Positions 25,540 through 34,898 of a DNA stretch of 64,000 nucleotides are shown piece by piece; the stretch's first letter is position 1, and each line of letters begins with the position of its first letter. The notes below the pieces were generated by a model. That model saw only the letters and a program-made list of their open reading frames with translations, was not told the origin of the DNA and searched no databases. The DNA lies in assembly GCA_937924855.1 (NCBI GenBank), contig CALEYQ010000069.1:9967-73966 (forward strand), read 5' to 3'. The DNA is from an uncultured Bacteroidota bacterium. GTDB taxonomy: Bacteria > Bacteroidota > Bacteroidia > JADZBD01. The position numbers were made by a program, and so were the translations under genes.

Positions 25540-26665
25540 TCCTCAGGCAATTCACCAGGTTTATTTTTGCCTTTTCTTCCGAAAATTCTTTTGCCTTTTC
25601 CCGGGAGTTCATTTTCTTTTTCAATAATTGCAACTTTTCCACGGTCAGAAACTCATTAATACCCCGTGTTATATTCAGAATGGTGGGCTCTTCCAGCAAT
25701 ATTCCGTTTTCTTTGGAAACCATTAATCCCGTTGCTCCTGTATCCGTTGCAAGAATGGCTAACCCGGCCTGCAGGCCCTCCAGAATGGAATTCGGCATTC
25801 CCTCGGCCCAGGAAGAACATACCAGCACATCCATTTCGGTTAACAATTTTCTGATTTCATCCTTCTCCCGGATCGGACCGTGAAAAACCAATCCTTTTTT
25901 ATTCAATTGCTTTCCCGAAGGAATGTCACCAATAAAATGAAACTCAAATGGATGAGGATCGGGAAAAACTTTTAAGACTTCCATTATCTCTAATAAACCC
26001 TTCCTTCTTTCCCACCTTCCCAAAAAAACGAACCTAAGCTTGTCATGTGGTCGGGGTTCGGGAAACACAAAATCCGTTTTTGGCAACCAGGCAGGCATTT
26101 CAAGTATTTTTTTGGTGGGAACCCCAATGCTCCTCAATAAGTCTGAAATTTTTCCTCCGTAGGAAAAAACATAGTCCGCATGAAGAAGATTGAATTTTAC
26201 AGGCCCTTTAAGCAGGTAACTCTGCAATTTCGATTTAAAGCCGGGCAGAGATTGATACATTTCCAGCCCGTGGAAATTAACCGCAACCGGAGGAAACTTC
26301 TGTTTTCCTTTTCTTTTTTCTGCAAGGAAAGCCCAGGCCGTAAATCCTTTAGCAATAATCAAATCGGGAGCATCCTTTTTTTTAAAGGCCTTCAATAACA
26401 ATCTGGAATACTGATACGACTCTCTTAAATAATGCCCCGGTATGCGGTCGAGCTTTGGAAAGGGAACTATGACTTCCTCAATTTTAGATATCCCGGCAGT
26501 ATCCCCCTTTTCCTGAAAAAGAGCAGGACCCGGATGATACAAATCAAGGTTAATTCCCAGATCTGAAATAAGTCCGGCTAGATTCAGGGAATGCTGCTGC
26601 ATCCCCCCTATTACATTCGGAGGAAGGCCGTCGGTAAGCAGGGAAATTTTCTCCGGCAGCTTCAT
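25526..26665 (-). CDS. Glycosyltransferase, GT4 family
   Basis: A 379-residue GT-B enzyme. The N-terminus has the G-G-M-Q-Q-H-S-L-N-L loop (about residues 20-29). The C-terminal domain has FLGRWERRKGLLEIMEVL (about 215-232) and S-W-A-E-G-M-P-N-S-I-L-E-G-L-Q-A-G (about 287-303) with the conserved E-x7-E. Retaining transferase of unknown donor. It is the last gene of the 28886-to-25526 unit (wecB, GT4, GT4), linked to the previous gene by an ATGA overlap. Confidence 0.88.
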   Translation of the reverse strand: MKLPEKISLLTDGLPPNVIGGMQQHSLNLAGLISDLGINLDLYHPGPALFQEKGDTAGISKIEEVIVPFPKLDRIPGHYLRESYQYSRLLLKAFKKKDAPDLIIAKGFTAWAFLAEKRKGKQKFPPVAVNFHGLEMYQSLPGFKSKLQSYLLKGPVKFNLLHADYVFSYGGKISDLLRSIGVPTKKILEMPAWLPKTDFVFPEPRPHDKLRFVFLGRWERRKGLLEIMEVLKVFPDPHPFEFHFIGDIPSGKQLNKKGLVFHGPIREKDEIRKLLTEMDVLVCSSWAEGMPNSILEGLQAGLAILATDTGATGLMVSKENGILLEEPTILNITRGINEFLTVEKLQLLKKKMNSREKAKEFSEEKAKINLVNCLRTIGF

Positions 26666-27795
26666 ACACCCAGCGATTTAAGCATTTGGGAATACGCATC
26701 CTTTACAACTTCCGAATTTTTCATAAAATGTTTACCGGCAAAAGCCTGCAGGAACTCACTGCCGGAAAATCGGGCAAATTCAGGCAAATTGCTTTGACCG
26801 GGTTCCCACACCCAACCCAGAGAATGTTCCCTGACCATTTCTGAAAAATCACCTACTCCGGGCGAAATCAGCACAGGCAGCCCGGCCGAAAGATATTCGG
26901 CAAATTTGGTGGGACTGGAAACTTTATTGGTCACACTTTTTTCCCGGAGTAACAGTCCAAAATCAGCCATTTTAAGCGCAGGAAAAACCTCTTCCGGCGA
27001 CAAAGCCTTTCGAACTACCAATCCCTTCAATTCCGGATGATTTTCAATTTGGGGGAATTCTCTTTGACTCAACAAAAGCAGCTTACCGTTTTCAACCTTA
27101 GGCAAAACCTCAAGAGCAAATTTCAGCAATAAATCGGGCGATTGCCAGTCGGCATTCCCTCCGACAAAAACAAAAATTTTATCTTTTTGCCCGAACCCGA
27201 ATTTCTCTCTGTTGCCAGATTCCGCTTTAGCGGAAAAACGTTGGGTGTCAAGTGTGGTCGGAACCACAATATGATTCTCCTCAGAATATTCAAAATTATC
27301 CTTCCAGTATTCAATCAGTTTTTCGCTTACCGCAATTCGGAAATCAGATTCCCTAACCGCTTTTCTTTCAAGACGGGCTGCCATTTTAGCCAGAGAGCTG
27401 TTGCCCATATTGTATTCTTTAAATTCAAAACTAACCGCCCCCCTGCCATCATACACCACTTTTTTTACCATTCCCCTTTTTTTCAGGGAAAGCGCTATGG
27501 AGGCTGCAAAAACTCCCCGTGCCACGACAATTCCGTTAAAACCCGGAAAATTCAGGTGACGGTAAATTAAACTGCGGTTGAACCGAAAAACCCTAAGGGG
27601 AAAAAATGCCTTTATGGGAATGGCCCAGGGAGCCAGATTTTTTAGTTTGATTTTCTCTTTGGCATAAAGAGAACCGGGAAAAAAAGAAATCAACCGCACC
27701 GGCAATGAGAAATCTTCCCGAAAATATTTTACAACATCCACAACCTGACCGGAGAAAATTCCATTTACCTGATCGTTGTATGTAAGGTAAATCAT
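26662..27795 (-). CDS. Glycosyltransferase, GT4-like
   Basis: A 377-residue protein. The N-terminal domain has the acceptor-side segment NGIFSGQVVDVVKYF instead of the common GG-loop. The C-terminal part shows FVGGNADWQSPDLLLKF (about residues 215-230) and S-P-T-K-F-A-E-Y-L-S-A-G-L-P-V (about 300-314), the nucleotide-sugar-binding region of GT4-like enzymes. The first acidic residue of the usual E-x7-E is replaced by K-F-A-E spacing, so assignment is to the superfamily only. It overlaps both neighbours by 4 bases and is presumably cytoplasmic. Confidence 0.78.
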   Translation of the reverse strand: MIYLTYNDQVNGIFSGQVVDVVKYFREDFSLPVRLISFFPGSLYAKEKIKLKNLAPWAIPIKAFFPLRVFRFNRSLIYRHLNFPGFNGIVVARGVFAASIALSLKKRGMVKKVVYDGRGAVSFEFKEYNMGNSSLAKMAARLERKAVRESDFRIAVSEKLIEYWKDNFEYSEENHIVVPTTLDTQRFSAKAESGNREKFGFGQKDKIFVFVGGNADWQSPDLLLKFALEVLPKVENGKLLLLSQREFPQIENHPELKGLVVRKALSPEEVFPALKMADFGLLLREKSVTNKVSSPTKFAEYLSAGLPVLISPGVGDFSEMVREHSLGWVWEPGQSNLPEFARFSGSEFLQAFAGKHFMKNSEVVKDAYSQMLKSLGV

Positions 27796-28886
27796 TTTAA
27801 AACTGAAGAAATAACTTCAAATATCCTGTCGGTGGCTTTTCCGTCCCAAAGCGGAGGAATTTCCCCCTTTTTATATTTCCCGGTCCTGATGGCTTCAATG
27901 CGATCCATTATTCCCGGTATTTTGAAGGGCAAAAGTTCGTTGGTACCGTATTCAATGGTGGAAGGTCGTTCCGTATTGGGTCGAAGGGTAAGACACGGAA
28001 CCCGGAGAAAAGTTGACTCTTCCTGAATTCCGCCGCTATCGGTTACAATGTAGCCGGCATGCTTAACCAGCTTCTGGAAGGAAAAATAGTCGAGGGGGTC
28101 GGTAAGAGTCAAGCCTTTTAATGATGCTAATGCACCCTCAAACCCCATATCCTTTAGCTTTTGGCGGGTGCGAGGGTGAATGGGGAAAACAACAGGATCA
28201 GTTTCCTGAATTTTTCCGATTAAATCGAGTAGCAATTGCAGTCCACCTTTATTATCCACGGTAGCGGGCCTGTGCATGGTCATCAGGCAAAAAGATCCCG
28301 GACTGAGTTTAAGTTTTTCAAGAATTACGGAGGCTTCGATTTGTTTTTCAAAAGCAACCATAGTATCAATCATGGTATTGCCCACAAAAAACACACGATT
28401 TTTATCAACCCCTTCCTTTTCGAGGTTTTCAAGACCGCTTTTTTCAGTAACAAAAAAATAATCGGAAACTTTATCGGTCAGCACACGGTTATATTCTTCG
28501 GGCATGGCACGGTCGAAACTTCGCAAGCCGCTTTCCACATGAGCCAGAGGAATGTTCATTTTGTTGGCTACCAGAGCTCCGGCCAGGGTTGAGTTTACAT
28601 CGCCAACCACCACCAGAAGATGGGGAGGGGATTTTAAAAAGTGTTCTTCTAGGGCCAGCATAATCTTCGCAATCTGGGTATTGGGGCTCCCGGATCCTAC
28701 ACTCAGGAAAACATCGGGATTTAAGGAAAACTGCCTGAAAAAAACATCGGCCATGGCTTCATCGTAATGCTGGCCGGTATGGATCAGTTCTACCGAGATT
28801 CCGGGAAGTGAGGAAGCCACTTTTTTAAAGCGGGTAACCTTAATAAAATTTGGACGGGTTCCAACCAGAACCGAAACGCGTTTCAT
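27792..28886 (-). CDS. wecB: UDP-N-acetylglucosamine 2-epimerase, non-hydrolysing
   Basis: A 364-residue enzyme interconverting UDP-GlcNAc and UDP-ManNAc (or related 2-acetamido sugars). It starts with V-G-T-R-P-N-F-I-K-V and has VVGDVNSTLAGAL (about residue 92), HVESGLRSFD (about 116), the active-site region TMHRPATVDN (about 205) and T-D-S-G-G-I-Q-E-E near 285. The P-N-F variant of the first motif is shared with epimerases acting on modified sugars such as UDP-FucNAc relatives, so the substrate is uncertain. I chose the ATG at 28886 over a TTG three codons upstream. A -7 element precedes it. Confidence 0.9.
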   Translation of the reverse strand: MKRVSVLVGTRPNFIKVTRFKKVASSLPGISVELIHTGQHYDEAMADVFFRQFSLNPDVFLSVGSGSPNTQIAKIMLALEEHFLKSPPHLLVVVGDVNSTLAGALVANKMNIPLAHVESGLRSFDRAMPEEYNRVLTDKVSDYFFVTEKSGLENLEKEGVDKNRVFFVGNTMIDTMVAFEKQIEASVILEKLKLSPGSFCLMTMHRPATVDNKGGLQLLLDLIGKIQETDPVVFPIHPRTRQKLKDMGFEGALASLKGLTLTDPLDYFSFQKLVKHAGYIVTDSGGIQEESTFLRVPCLTLRPNTERPSTIEYGTNELLPFKIPGIMDRIEAIRTGKYKKGEIPPLWDGKATDRIFEVISSVLK

Positions 28887-28901
28887 AGGAGACAATTACC
28901 T

Positions 28902-28932
28902 CAAAAATAAGAAATTATGGCTTACAGAAGCC
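28902..28932 (-). promoter_or_regulatory. Internal promoter of the wecB unit with small hairpin upstream
   Basis: TATTTTTG on the minus strand (28902-28909) matches TAnnTTTG exactly, 15 bases before the wecB ATG. Just upstream, GGCTT-CTGT-AAGCC (28919-28932) can form a 5 bp hairpin followed by an AT-rich stretch. It could end part of the transcription from the fucosyltransferase side. The 64-base gap here is one of the two largest in the long block. Confidence 0.5.
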
Positions 28933-28950
28933 CCGGAGCGGGACTCTCTG

Positions 28951-29907
28951 CTAATTCAGGTAATCGGGAGGGATTTTGATCCAGGAATCGGGCAGCATAT
29001 CGGCATTTTCAAACTCCTGCATTCGGAACCAGGGTTTTGGGGCAATAACAATTTTTCCCGGGTTCCCGGAAAGCCATGCGCCCCACCATGAAAAACTGGA
29101 GTTTGCCACAATGAAGTGCTTACACAAACTCATCAACTGAAAATAATTTGAAAACCTGTCTCCGGTATGTTCCGCCCCAACAATAGTAACATTCGGCAAA
29201 TGCCCAAAAGTATCCTTTGCCCAGGCATCGTAATCGGCAAAAACGAAAAAATGAGGCTTGGACACCTTTTCCTTCATAAGCCTCATGCCCCTGAAAAAGT
29301 AATCTTCAGAAAGGCAACCCAATCGCTTTGAATAAAGTGGACTGGTAAGATAATCGCCCCGCCGCACATTTACACAAACGGATTCCTGTCCCAGAATTTT
29401 TTCCAGAATTCCTGACGATTCTTTCAAGACGGAATTTTTGAACCGGAAATCACTTCGGATTTCGGCTTCATACATTGAAAAATATTTTTCGCTTTGCCAG
29501 GAACCCACGAGACATTTAGGAGGAGTAAGAGCCAAAACCGAAGGATGAAACTTTCTTTCACCCTCCAAAATGAGGTGCTTTCGATTCAGCATTAAATGAA
29601 TCTTATTAACCAACTTCCCCGGTAAAGTTTTTTGTTTTTTCCCGTTGAAAAAGGCTATTTCATCAGCACTTGCAAAATTCAATTTAAGTTGAAAAACATC
29701 AAGATCCAGATTGCGATGGGTAACAATCTCATGCGGTTGGCTTTTGTCGTCAAGTAGTGTGGTATCAACTTTCAGAGGAACCTTGTTTTTTAAGGCGAGG
29801 GCCTTAGCTGTGGCGTACTGGAACATCTGATTTCCGAGTCCGCCCATCAGGCGAACCAAAATTAGCGGTTCATTAATTTTATATATAGCCACCTGAATTA
29901 CATTCAA
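28951..29907 (-). CDS. Alpha-1,2-fucosyltransferase-like, GT11 family
   Basis: A 318-residue inverting transferase with the GT11 hallmarks: M-G-G-L-G-N-Q-M-F-Q-Y-A near the N-terminus, C-V-N-V-R-R-G-D-Y (about residue 150; HxRRxDY with Asn in place of His), and N-S-S-F-S-W-W-G-A-W near residue 270. It probably transfers fucose or a related deoxysugar from GDP. No GDP-fucose genes are in the window. The start shown is a TTG overlapping the upstream epimerase stop (TTGA). No ATG lies close enough upstream of the conserved MGGLGNQ, so the start is uncertain by a few codons. Confidence 0.88.
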   Translation of the reverse strand: MNVIQVAIYKINEPLILVRLMGGLGNQMFQYATAKALALKNKVPLKVDTTLLDDKSQPHEIVTHRNLDLDVFQLKLNFASADEIAFFNGKKQKTLPGKLVNKIHLMLNRKHLILEGERKFHPSVLALTPPKCLVGSWQSEKYFSMYEAEIRSDFRFKNSVLKESSGILEKILGQESVCVNVRRGDYLTSPLYSKRLGCLSEDYFFRGMRLMKEKVSKPHFFVFADYDAWAKDTFGHLPNVTIVGAEHTGDRFSNYFQLMSLCKHFIVANSSFSWWGAWLSGNPGKIVIAPKPWFRMQEFENADMLPDSWIKIPPDYLN

Positions 29908-30860
29908 TCAATCCGGTAATACTCCTTAAACCATGCGTTGAATTTCCGAAGTCCGTCTTTGATGGAGGTTTGGGGATTATAACCGATTTCTTTTTTGCTT
30001 TTCTCAATATTTGCAAAAGTAAGGGGGGCGTCGCCGGGCTGAAAGGGAAGCTTTTCGATCAAAACCTCACGGCCGGCAACTTCGGCAATTTCATCGATCA
30101 GCCCCTGAAGGGTAATGGTGTAGGAATTTCCAAGGTTGTACACATTAAATAATTCCTGCTTTTTTTCCTGTCGAACCGCATTCCAAACACCCGAAACAAT
30201 ATCGTCTATATAGGTATAGTCGCGGGATGTAGACCCATCGCCGAAAAATGGAATTTTTTCGCCCTTGTAAACCGCCTTAAAAAATTTATGAATGGCAAGA
30301 TCCGGGCGTTGTCCGGGACCATAAACCGTAAAAAACCTAAGGCAGGTTACCTGCATTCCGAATAATCCGGCATAAACCTCGCTTGCTTTTTCTGCTGCAA
30401 TTTTTGAGGCTGCATAGGGACTAATCGGACGAAGGTCGAGATCATTTTCTTTCCAGGGGTGGTTGGGGTTGGAACCGTAAACAGAACTTGAGGAGGCAAT
30501 AATAACTTTGGGAACCTTTCTTTTCCGTGCAAACTCAAGGACAGCTGCAGTGCCCTCGGCATTGGTCCGGAAATAAGCCTCAGGGTTCAGAATACTGGGC
30601 CGGACACCTGCACGGGCAGCCAAATGGACAACCGCGTCCGGAGTAAAATCCCCGGCAATTTCAAGCAAGTTAAAAATATCTCCTTCCCAAAAACTGAATT
30701 TCGGTTCAGACCGTAGCAGGGAAATATTGGCTTCTTTGATAGAGCGATCGTAAAAAGGGTCGAAATTATCAACTCCAAGCACCTCGCTTCCATTTTCCAG
30801 AGCCAGTTTGCAAAAATGACTTCCAATGAATCCGGCAGCCCCGGTTACTAATAATTTCAT
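29904..30860 (-). CDS. NAD-dependent epimerase, UDP-glucuronate 4-epimerase-like
   Basis: A 318-residue extended SDR. It has G-A-A-G-F-I-G-S-H near the N-terminus and D-N-F-D-P-F-Y-D, a phrase typical of UDP-glucuronate 4-epimerases. Further on come the catalytic S-S-S-S-V-Y-G and Y-A-A-S-K, then the segments FFTVYGPGQRPDLAIHKF and FFGDGSTSRDYTY. Producing a UDP-uronic acid would fit the AsnB amidotransferases in the locus, which may amidate such acids. That link is inference. I chose the ATG at 30860, which overlaps the upstream stop as ATGA. Confidence 0.9.
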   Translation of the reverse strand: MKLLVTGAAGFIGSHFCKLALENGSEVLGVDNFDPFYDRSIKEANISLLRSEPKFSFWEGDIFNLLEIAGDFTPDAVVHLAARAGVRPSILNPEAYFRTNAEGTAAVLEFARKRKVPKVIIASSSSVYGSNPNHPWKENDLDLRPISPYAASKIAAEKASEVYAGLFGMQVTCLRFFTVYGPGQRPDLAIHKFFKAVYKGEKIPFFGDGSTSRDYTYIDDIVSGVWNAVRQEKKQELFNVYNLGNSYTITLQGLIDEIAEVAGREVLIEKLPFQPGDAPLTFANIEKSKKEIGYNPQTSIKDGLRKFNAWFKEYYRID

Positions 30861-32488
30861 TTCCCGCAATTTAAGGAAAACAATATACGCTCATTACCCG
30901 CTGAAACAACTTTTGCATCCCGGGTGGAAAGAAGGGGTGAAAATGGAACCAGGGAATCCTTTGAAAGATAAAGAAACAGCCTTGTATTATCATCACACTT
31001 TAGTCCTGCTCTTAAGGCGGAATCGGGAAAAACACAAGGATAGGCAGCCGAATGAAACATTACGGGAGCGGATTTTTCGTTATACTCAGGACTCAACAAA
31101 ACAAAAATACGGTCTTTATCCTTTGATTTTAAAGCTTCCAGTTTTCGGTAATGGCCAATTTCCTCTCCTTTATGGTTCCATTCACTTCCTCCTCCATTTC
31201 CCCAAAAAAACTGGTAATTGATGAAGAAAAAATAACCTAGCGACCAAATCATGGAAAGCCTAAAGAAAAAATTGATCAGGCTTCGTGACCATTTTCCAAG
31301 TTTATCAAAGCCCCATTCCACAAAAAACACGAACAGGATTAAAACCATTGGAATTACGAAATACCGGGTGGAATAAACAAATGTCCAGAAGGGTGGCATC
31401 CAGGAGGGCCCAAAGGAATTACTTTCCGGCGGAGTCGTAAGGGATTGCAAAATTAAAAAAGAAGAAATTACAAGGGTGCTCATCAGAAGCACGAGCAACA
31501 ACCATCCGCCACGGGTAATTCCCGGATTTATCTTTGGCAAAAAGGTCTTAATTCCTGATTTCCGGAATAGCTGAAGGGAAACAGCAACAAAAATTAATGC
31601 TCCAAAAAGGAATATCGTAAGTCGATATCCCTTCAGCAGCAAGGCAACGTCCGGCAACCTGTATTCAATGGGGCGGGAAAAGAACACTGCATGTACGGGA
31701 AAGGGATCGAACCAAAGAAGGTGTTTCCAAAACAGGTTTAACTCCAGGAGATTATTCAAAAATCCGGTCCTCGATGAAGCAATGGGAAAATAAAAAAAGA
31801 AGGCCAGGGTTAAGACTCCGGATAAAAAAAAGGTTAAGAAAGCATTGAACAACCATTTTTTATTTCGGAGAAACAAAAAACCAAGTCCAAACAACAAGGG
31901 AAAAATTACAATATTGGGAATACATGCATAACGTGTGACTGCAGATAAAAACGCAAAAAAACCAATTAGTACCGGCCATATTAATTTTCCCGGATTATCT
32001 GCCGACTTAAGAAAGAAGAGGGTCATTCCCAAAAACAAAGCCGCCGATATCAGGTCGCTGGGACCTAAATAAAAAAATGGTGTCGGCGTGATGGCAACAA
32101 AAAGGAGAGCCAGAGTATGAACTTTATCCGGAACCCGAAAATATCGGAGCAGGAGATGAAAAAAAACAACGAAACAGAGAGCAGCAAAAGCCTGCAAGCC
32201 CAGCTGGGCTCCCAGAGAACTGCCCGTAAGGGCGTAAAAAGGCACCAGAAGCATGGGATAACCCACGGGCCAGGCCGACAAAGTTGAGAAACGGATTTCG
32301 CTCAGGTTATCCGGGTTGGCTCTGCCAAAGGTAAATCCATTTCCATCCATGAAGTTCCGGGCTGCTTCAATTTGAAGGGAATAGTCGGAAACAAACTTCG
32401 GAAACATCAACTCTGTTCCCGACCGAAAAATTAACGCTACAAACAAAGCAAGGAGCAATCCCTTGTTGCCCTGTTTAAGGACTTTCAT
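30857..32488 (-). CDS. Polytopic membrane protein, GT-C glycosyltransferase-like
   Basis: A 543-residue protein with about 11 hydrophobic segments. The first large loop contains FPKFVSDYSLQIEAARNFMDGNG and the acidic/polar segment of a GT39/ArnT- or PMT-like fold. A soluble tail follows the last helix (about residues 440-543). Such proteins transfer sugars from polyprenyl-phosphate donors on the periplasmic side. The GT2 enzyme encoded immediately upstream (4-base gap) could make that donor. Both the fold and partnership are inferred from layout. Confidence 0.65.
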   Translation of the reverse strand: MKVLKQGNKGLLLALFVALIFRSGTELMFPKFVSDYSLQIEAARNFMDGNGFTFGRANPDNLSEIRFSTLSAWPVGYPMLLVPFYALTGSSLGAQLGLQAFAALCFVVFFHLLLRYFRVPDKVHTLALLFVAITPTPFFYLGPSDLISAALFLGMTLFFLKSADNPGKLIWPVLIGFFAFLSAVTRYACIPNIVIFPLLFGLGFLFLRNKKWLFNAFLTFFLSGVLTLAFFFYFPIASSRTGFLNNLLELNLFWKHLLWFDPFPVHAVFFSRPIEYRLPDVALLLKGYRLTIFLFGALIFVAVSLQLFRKSGIKTFLPKINPGITRGGWLLLVLLMSTLVISSFLILQSLTTPPESNSFGPSWMPPFWTFVYSTRYFVIPMVLILFVFFVEWGFDKLGKWSRSLINFFFRLSMIWSLGYFFFINYQFFWGNGGGSEWNHKGEEIGHYRKLEALKSKDKDRIFVLLSPEYNEKSAPVMFHSAAYPCVFPDSALRAGLKCDDNTRLFLYLSKDSLVPFSPLLSTRDAKVVSAGNERILFSLNCGK

Positions 32489-32492
32489 AGCA

Positions 32493-33365
32493 TCAAAGTT
32501 TCTTTTGATTCATAAGGATTTGCTTCAGCAGCACCGCCACAAGACCAATGGAAAAAATTAAAATGGAAAGCAAAACGGATCCCACTCCCAGCCAGAAAAA
32601 GGTATTGAAATTGAGAAAAAAGGCCAATCCGAAATTTAACACCGAGAAAATCAGGGTAAAAAAAGAAAGTACAATAAAAATTTTAATAGGGTTATAGTAC
32701 AAAATAGCCTCTACTATATACTGAAGGGTTCTAAGTGTATCGCGAAAAAGCCGCACATTGGTCTTCCCTACTCTTTTATGATATTCGATTGGAATATACT
32801 TTACAAACCGACCTGTCATCATATAGGCAAGAGTCAGAGACGTCGTAAAACTAAAAGTATCGCATAGCGTATCCATATATTTCAGAACCGAGGTTCGTGA
32901 AAACATCCTGAGTCCGCTGTTGATATCGTCGATTTTTCTACCGGCCGTAAACTCTACCATATTTTTAAGAATAAGCCGGAGAATTTTCTTTTTAAAGGAT
33001 TCATCATAATTAGCCCCGGTTCTTGCCCCAACCACCATATCAAAGCCCTTTTGATACTCGGCATACAGGTCAGAAATCCTTTCAATGGGATAGGTGCCAT
33101 CAGAATCAGTGATAACAAGAATTTCATTCTTAGCAGCCAAAATTCCGCTTTTCAGCGACCTTCCATAGCCTGCATTGTGGGGGTGGTTAATTACGGTGGC
33201 ACCTGCATTTGCGGCCTGAATTCCGGTATTATCACGCGAGCCATCGTTTATAACAATAACTTCCCCTCCATCGGCTCCTAATTCCCTCAGCACGGCTTTT
33301 GCACGGCTAACAGTATCAACAATGGCTGCCTCTTCATTGAGGGCAGGAATAATTACCGAAATCAT
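32493..33365 (-). CDS. Glycosyltransferase, GT2 family with C-terminal membrane helices
   Basis: A 290-residue polyprenyl-phosphate glycosyltransferase-like enzyme. It has I-I-P-A-L-N-E-E at the start, I-N-D-G-S-R-D-N-T-G (about residue 40), the D-S-D-G-T-Y-P metal site (about 88), and two C-terminal membrane helices (about 220-280). This is the ArnC/DPM layout that loads a sugar onto undecaprenyl phosphate. I used the ATG at 33365, which overlaps the upstream methyltransferase stop as ATGA, not a TTG six codons earlier. Confidence 0.87.
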   Translation of the reverse strand: MISVIIPALNEEAAIVDTVSRAKAVLRELGADGGEVIVINDGSRDNTGIQAANAGATVINHPHNAGYGRSLKSGILAAKNEILVITDSDGTYPIERISDLYAEYQKGFDMVVGARTGANYDESFKKKILRLILKNMVEFTAGRKIDDINSGLRMFSRTSVLKYMDTLCDTFSFTTSLTLAYMMTGRFVKYIPIEYHKRVGKTNVRLFRDTLRTLQYIVEAILYYNPIKIFIVLSFFTLIFSVLNFGLAFFLNFNTFFWLGVGSVLLSILIFSIGLVAVLLKQILMNQKKL

Positions 33366-34090
33366 ACTTTTTGTATTACGCAATATACAGATTGTCCCCA
33401 GATATTTTTAAATAAGGGGTTCATAAGTCGTGATACAGGAACCACATATTTATCAAAAAACATAACCTGGGAATTTACATTGCCTGAATTTATGTTTTTA
33501 TGAGTAACAAACTTATTGAGCCACCAACCCAAAGCACCCACAGGGTTGAAATATTCATTCACAATAATTTTTCCAAGACCTGAATGGTGAGCCATTTTTT
33601 TGAGCCTTCCTTTTTTATATCGGATAACATGTCCGGCCAGCTTATCCAAATCATTGTACAAATGCATAAAGGCCGGACTAAAAATCAACAAATGGCCCCC
33701 GGGCTTCAGCACTTTTAGCATGTTATCAAGTGCGGCCTGGTCATCAGGAATATGTTCAAGGACATTAATACAGATAACTGTATCGAAACCAAACTGCGAT
33801 AGTTTTTCTTCAAAAGAAGCACCGGCAGCGTCGGCCTGAAGATAGTTTCCACCGGGATCGCGCTCCTGAGCCCTACGGATTACATCTTCATCAATATCAA
33901 TAGAAACATAACAATCGGAACCGGACTCAAGAATTTTCCGGAAGTTACCCTGACCGGTTCCAATTTCAAGTATTCGTTTTCCTTTAAAGGGCGCAAATTT
34001 CCCAAGAATCCAGTGGTTGTAATTATCCACAAATTCCATGCTTGAGGCCATGGTTTCAAAGCCGGTTACCTGAATTTCTTTTTTTTCCAT
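33362..34090 (-). CDS. Class I SAM-dependent methyltransferase
   Basis: A 242-residue methyltransferase. It has motif I L-E-I-G-T-G-Q-G-N-F (about residue 41), the strand-2 acidic residue S-I-D-I-D, and D-T-V-I-C-I-N-V-L-E-H-I-P-D-D before the catalytic region. The C-terminal half has GWWLNKFVTHKN. Similar proteins are often encoded beside GT2 genes in polysaccharide loci, as here, and their substrate is generally unknown. It overlaps GT2 by 4 bases and follows another methyltransferase gene by 4 bases. Confidence 0.85.
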   Translation of the reverse strand: MEKKEIQVTGFETMASSMEFVDNYNHWILGKFAPFKGKRILEIGTGQGNFRKILESGSDCYVSIDIDEDVIRRAQERDPGGNYLQADAAGASFEEKLSQFGFDTVICINVLEHIPDDQAALDNMLKVLKPGGHLLIFSPAFMHLYNDLDKLAGHVIRYKKGRLKKMAHHSGLGKIIVNEYFNPVGALGWWLNKFVTHKNINSGNVNSQVMFFDKYVVPVSRLMNPLFKNIWGQSVYCVIQKV

Positions 34091-34094
34091 GGTT

Positions 34095-34898
34095 TTAAAC
34101 GGTCTTTGATTTCAGGGTTCCGCTTCCCCGCCATGAAACCCCTTTATATCGACTTATATGAATATCTGTAAAGTCATCCTCATTAAACCATTTTTTAATC
34201 CTGCTTTCGGAAATAAAATCTACCTGAGGGGCATTTAACTTATCGAAAACGTTGAGGGTGTTCCGGTAAAAACTGAGCTTTCTGAAATTCTGGAAATACT
34301 CGTAAAAGGGCAAAAACTTCAGGGGCAGCAAATAAATCGTGTAAATAGGGATGTACATGAAAAATGTCAGCACCCGGGAAAGATTCAGCAAGGCACCCCG
34401 CGACCAGTGTCGTAAAATACCTTTTCTCACCGGCTCTACCAGGTTTTCTACCATCCAGTTTCCTTCCTTGCTATAAACCCAAACCAGGGTTTTGCCACCG
34501 GGCTTGGTATGCTTCATCATATTGGCAAAGGTTTGATCCGGATTATCGGTATGGTGAACCACGCCAATCGAGAAAACCACATCAAAGGTTTTCCCAAGGT
34601 CCATTTTGGCAATATCCGCCTCTACAAAATCGATGTTTTGATGCCTGGTATTTCGTTTTTGGGCAATATCAGTGGTATTAAGATCAACGGCGGTATGGTG
34701 TTTGGCAAAAGGGGCTACAAAAGAGGTATGCTGACCACCGCCGCACCCGCATTCCAGTACCTCCAGCCCTGAAAAATCTTCAGGCTTTAGTGGATAGATC
34801 CACTCCCGGAATAAAAATTCTTCATCGTCCTGCAGCATCGACCACTGGTCGTGCCATTCACGCTGTTTTTGCTGGATACCTTCCCCTGAAATGCTCAT
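34095..34898 (-). CDS. Class I SAM-dependent methyltransferase
   Basis: A 267-residue protein with motif I V-L-E-C-G-C-G-G-G-Q-H-T (about residue 47), the strand-2 aspartate A-V-D-L-N, and F-S-I-G-V-V-H-H-T-D-N-P-D (about 108). This places it in the Methyltransf_11 group. The second half contains hydrophobic segments (FFMYIPIYTIYLLPLKFLP) that may lie against the membrane. The ATG at 34898 overlaps the upstream asnB by 41 bases. An alternative ATG at 34928 would extend the overlap to 71. The target is unknown. Confidence 0.83.
   Translation of the reverse strand: MSISGEGIQQKQREWHDQWSMLQDDEEFLFREWIYPLKPEDFSGLEVLECGCGGGQHTSFVAPFAKHHTAVDLNTTDIAQKRNTRHQNIDFVEADIAKMDLGKTFDVVFSIGVVHHTDNPDQTFANMMKHTKPGGKTLVWVYSKEGNWMVENLVEPVRKGILRHWSRGALLNLSRVLTFFMYIPIYTIYLLPLKFLPFYEYFQNFRKLSFYRNTLNVFDKLNAPQVDFISESRIKKWFNEDDFTDIHISRYKGVSWRGSGTLKSKTV

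Noticed and set aside
34858..34898. Possible 3' frameshift in asnB copy 2 because of the overlap with the methyltransferase gene
   Set aside because: The ending after GFNAPVGNW (DEFRSFNKFV) fits AsnB-like proteins of about 600 residues, so the C-terminus appears natural and the overlap is ordinary.
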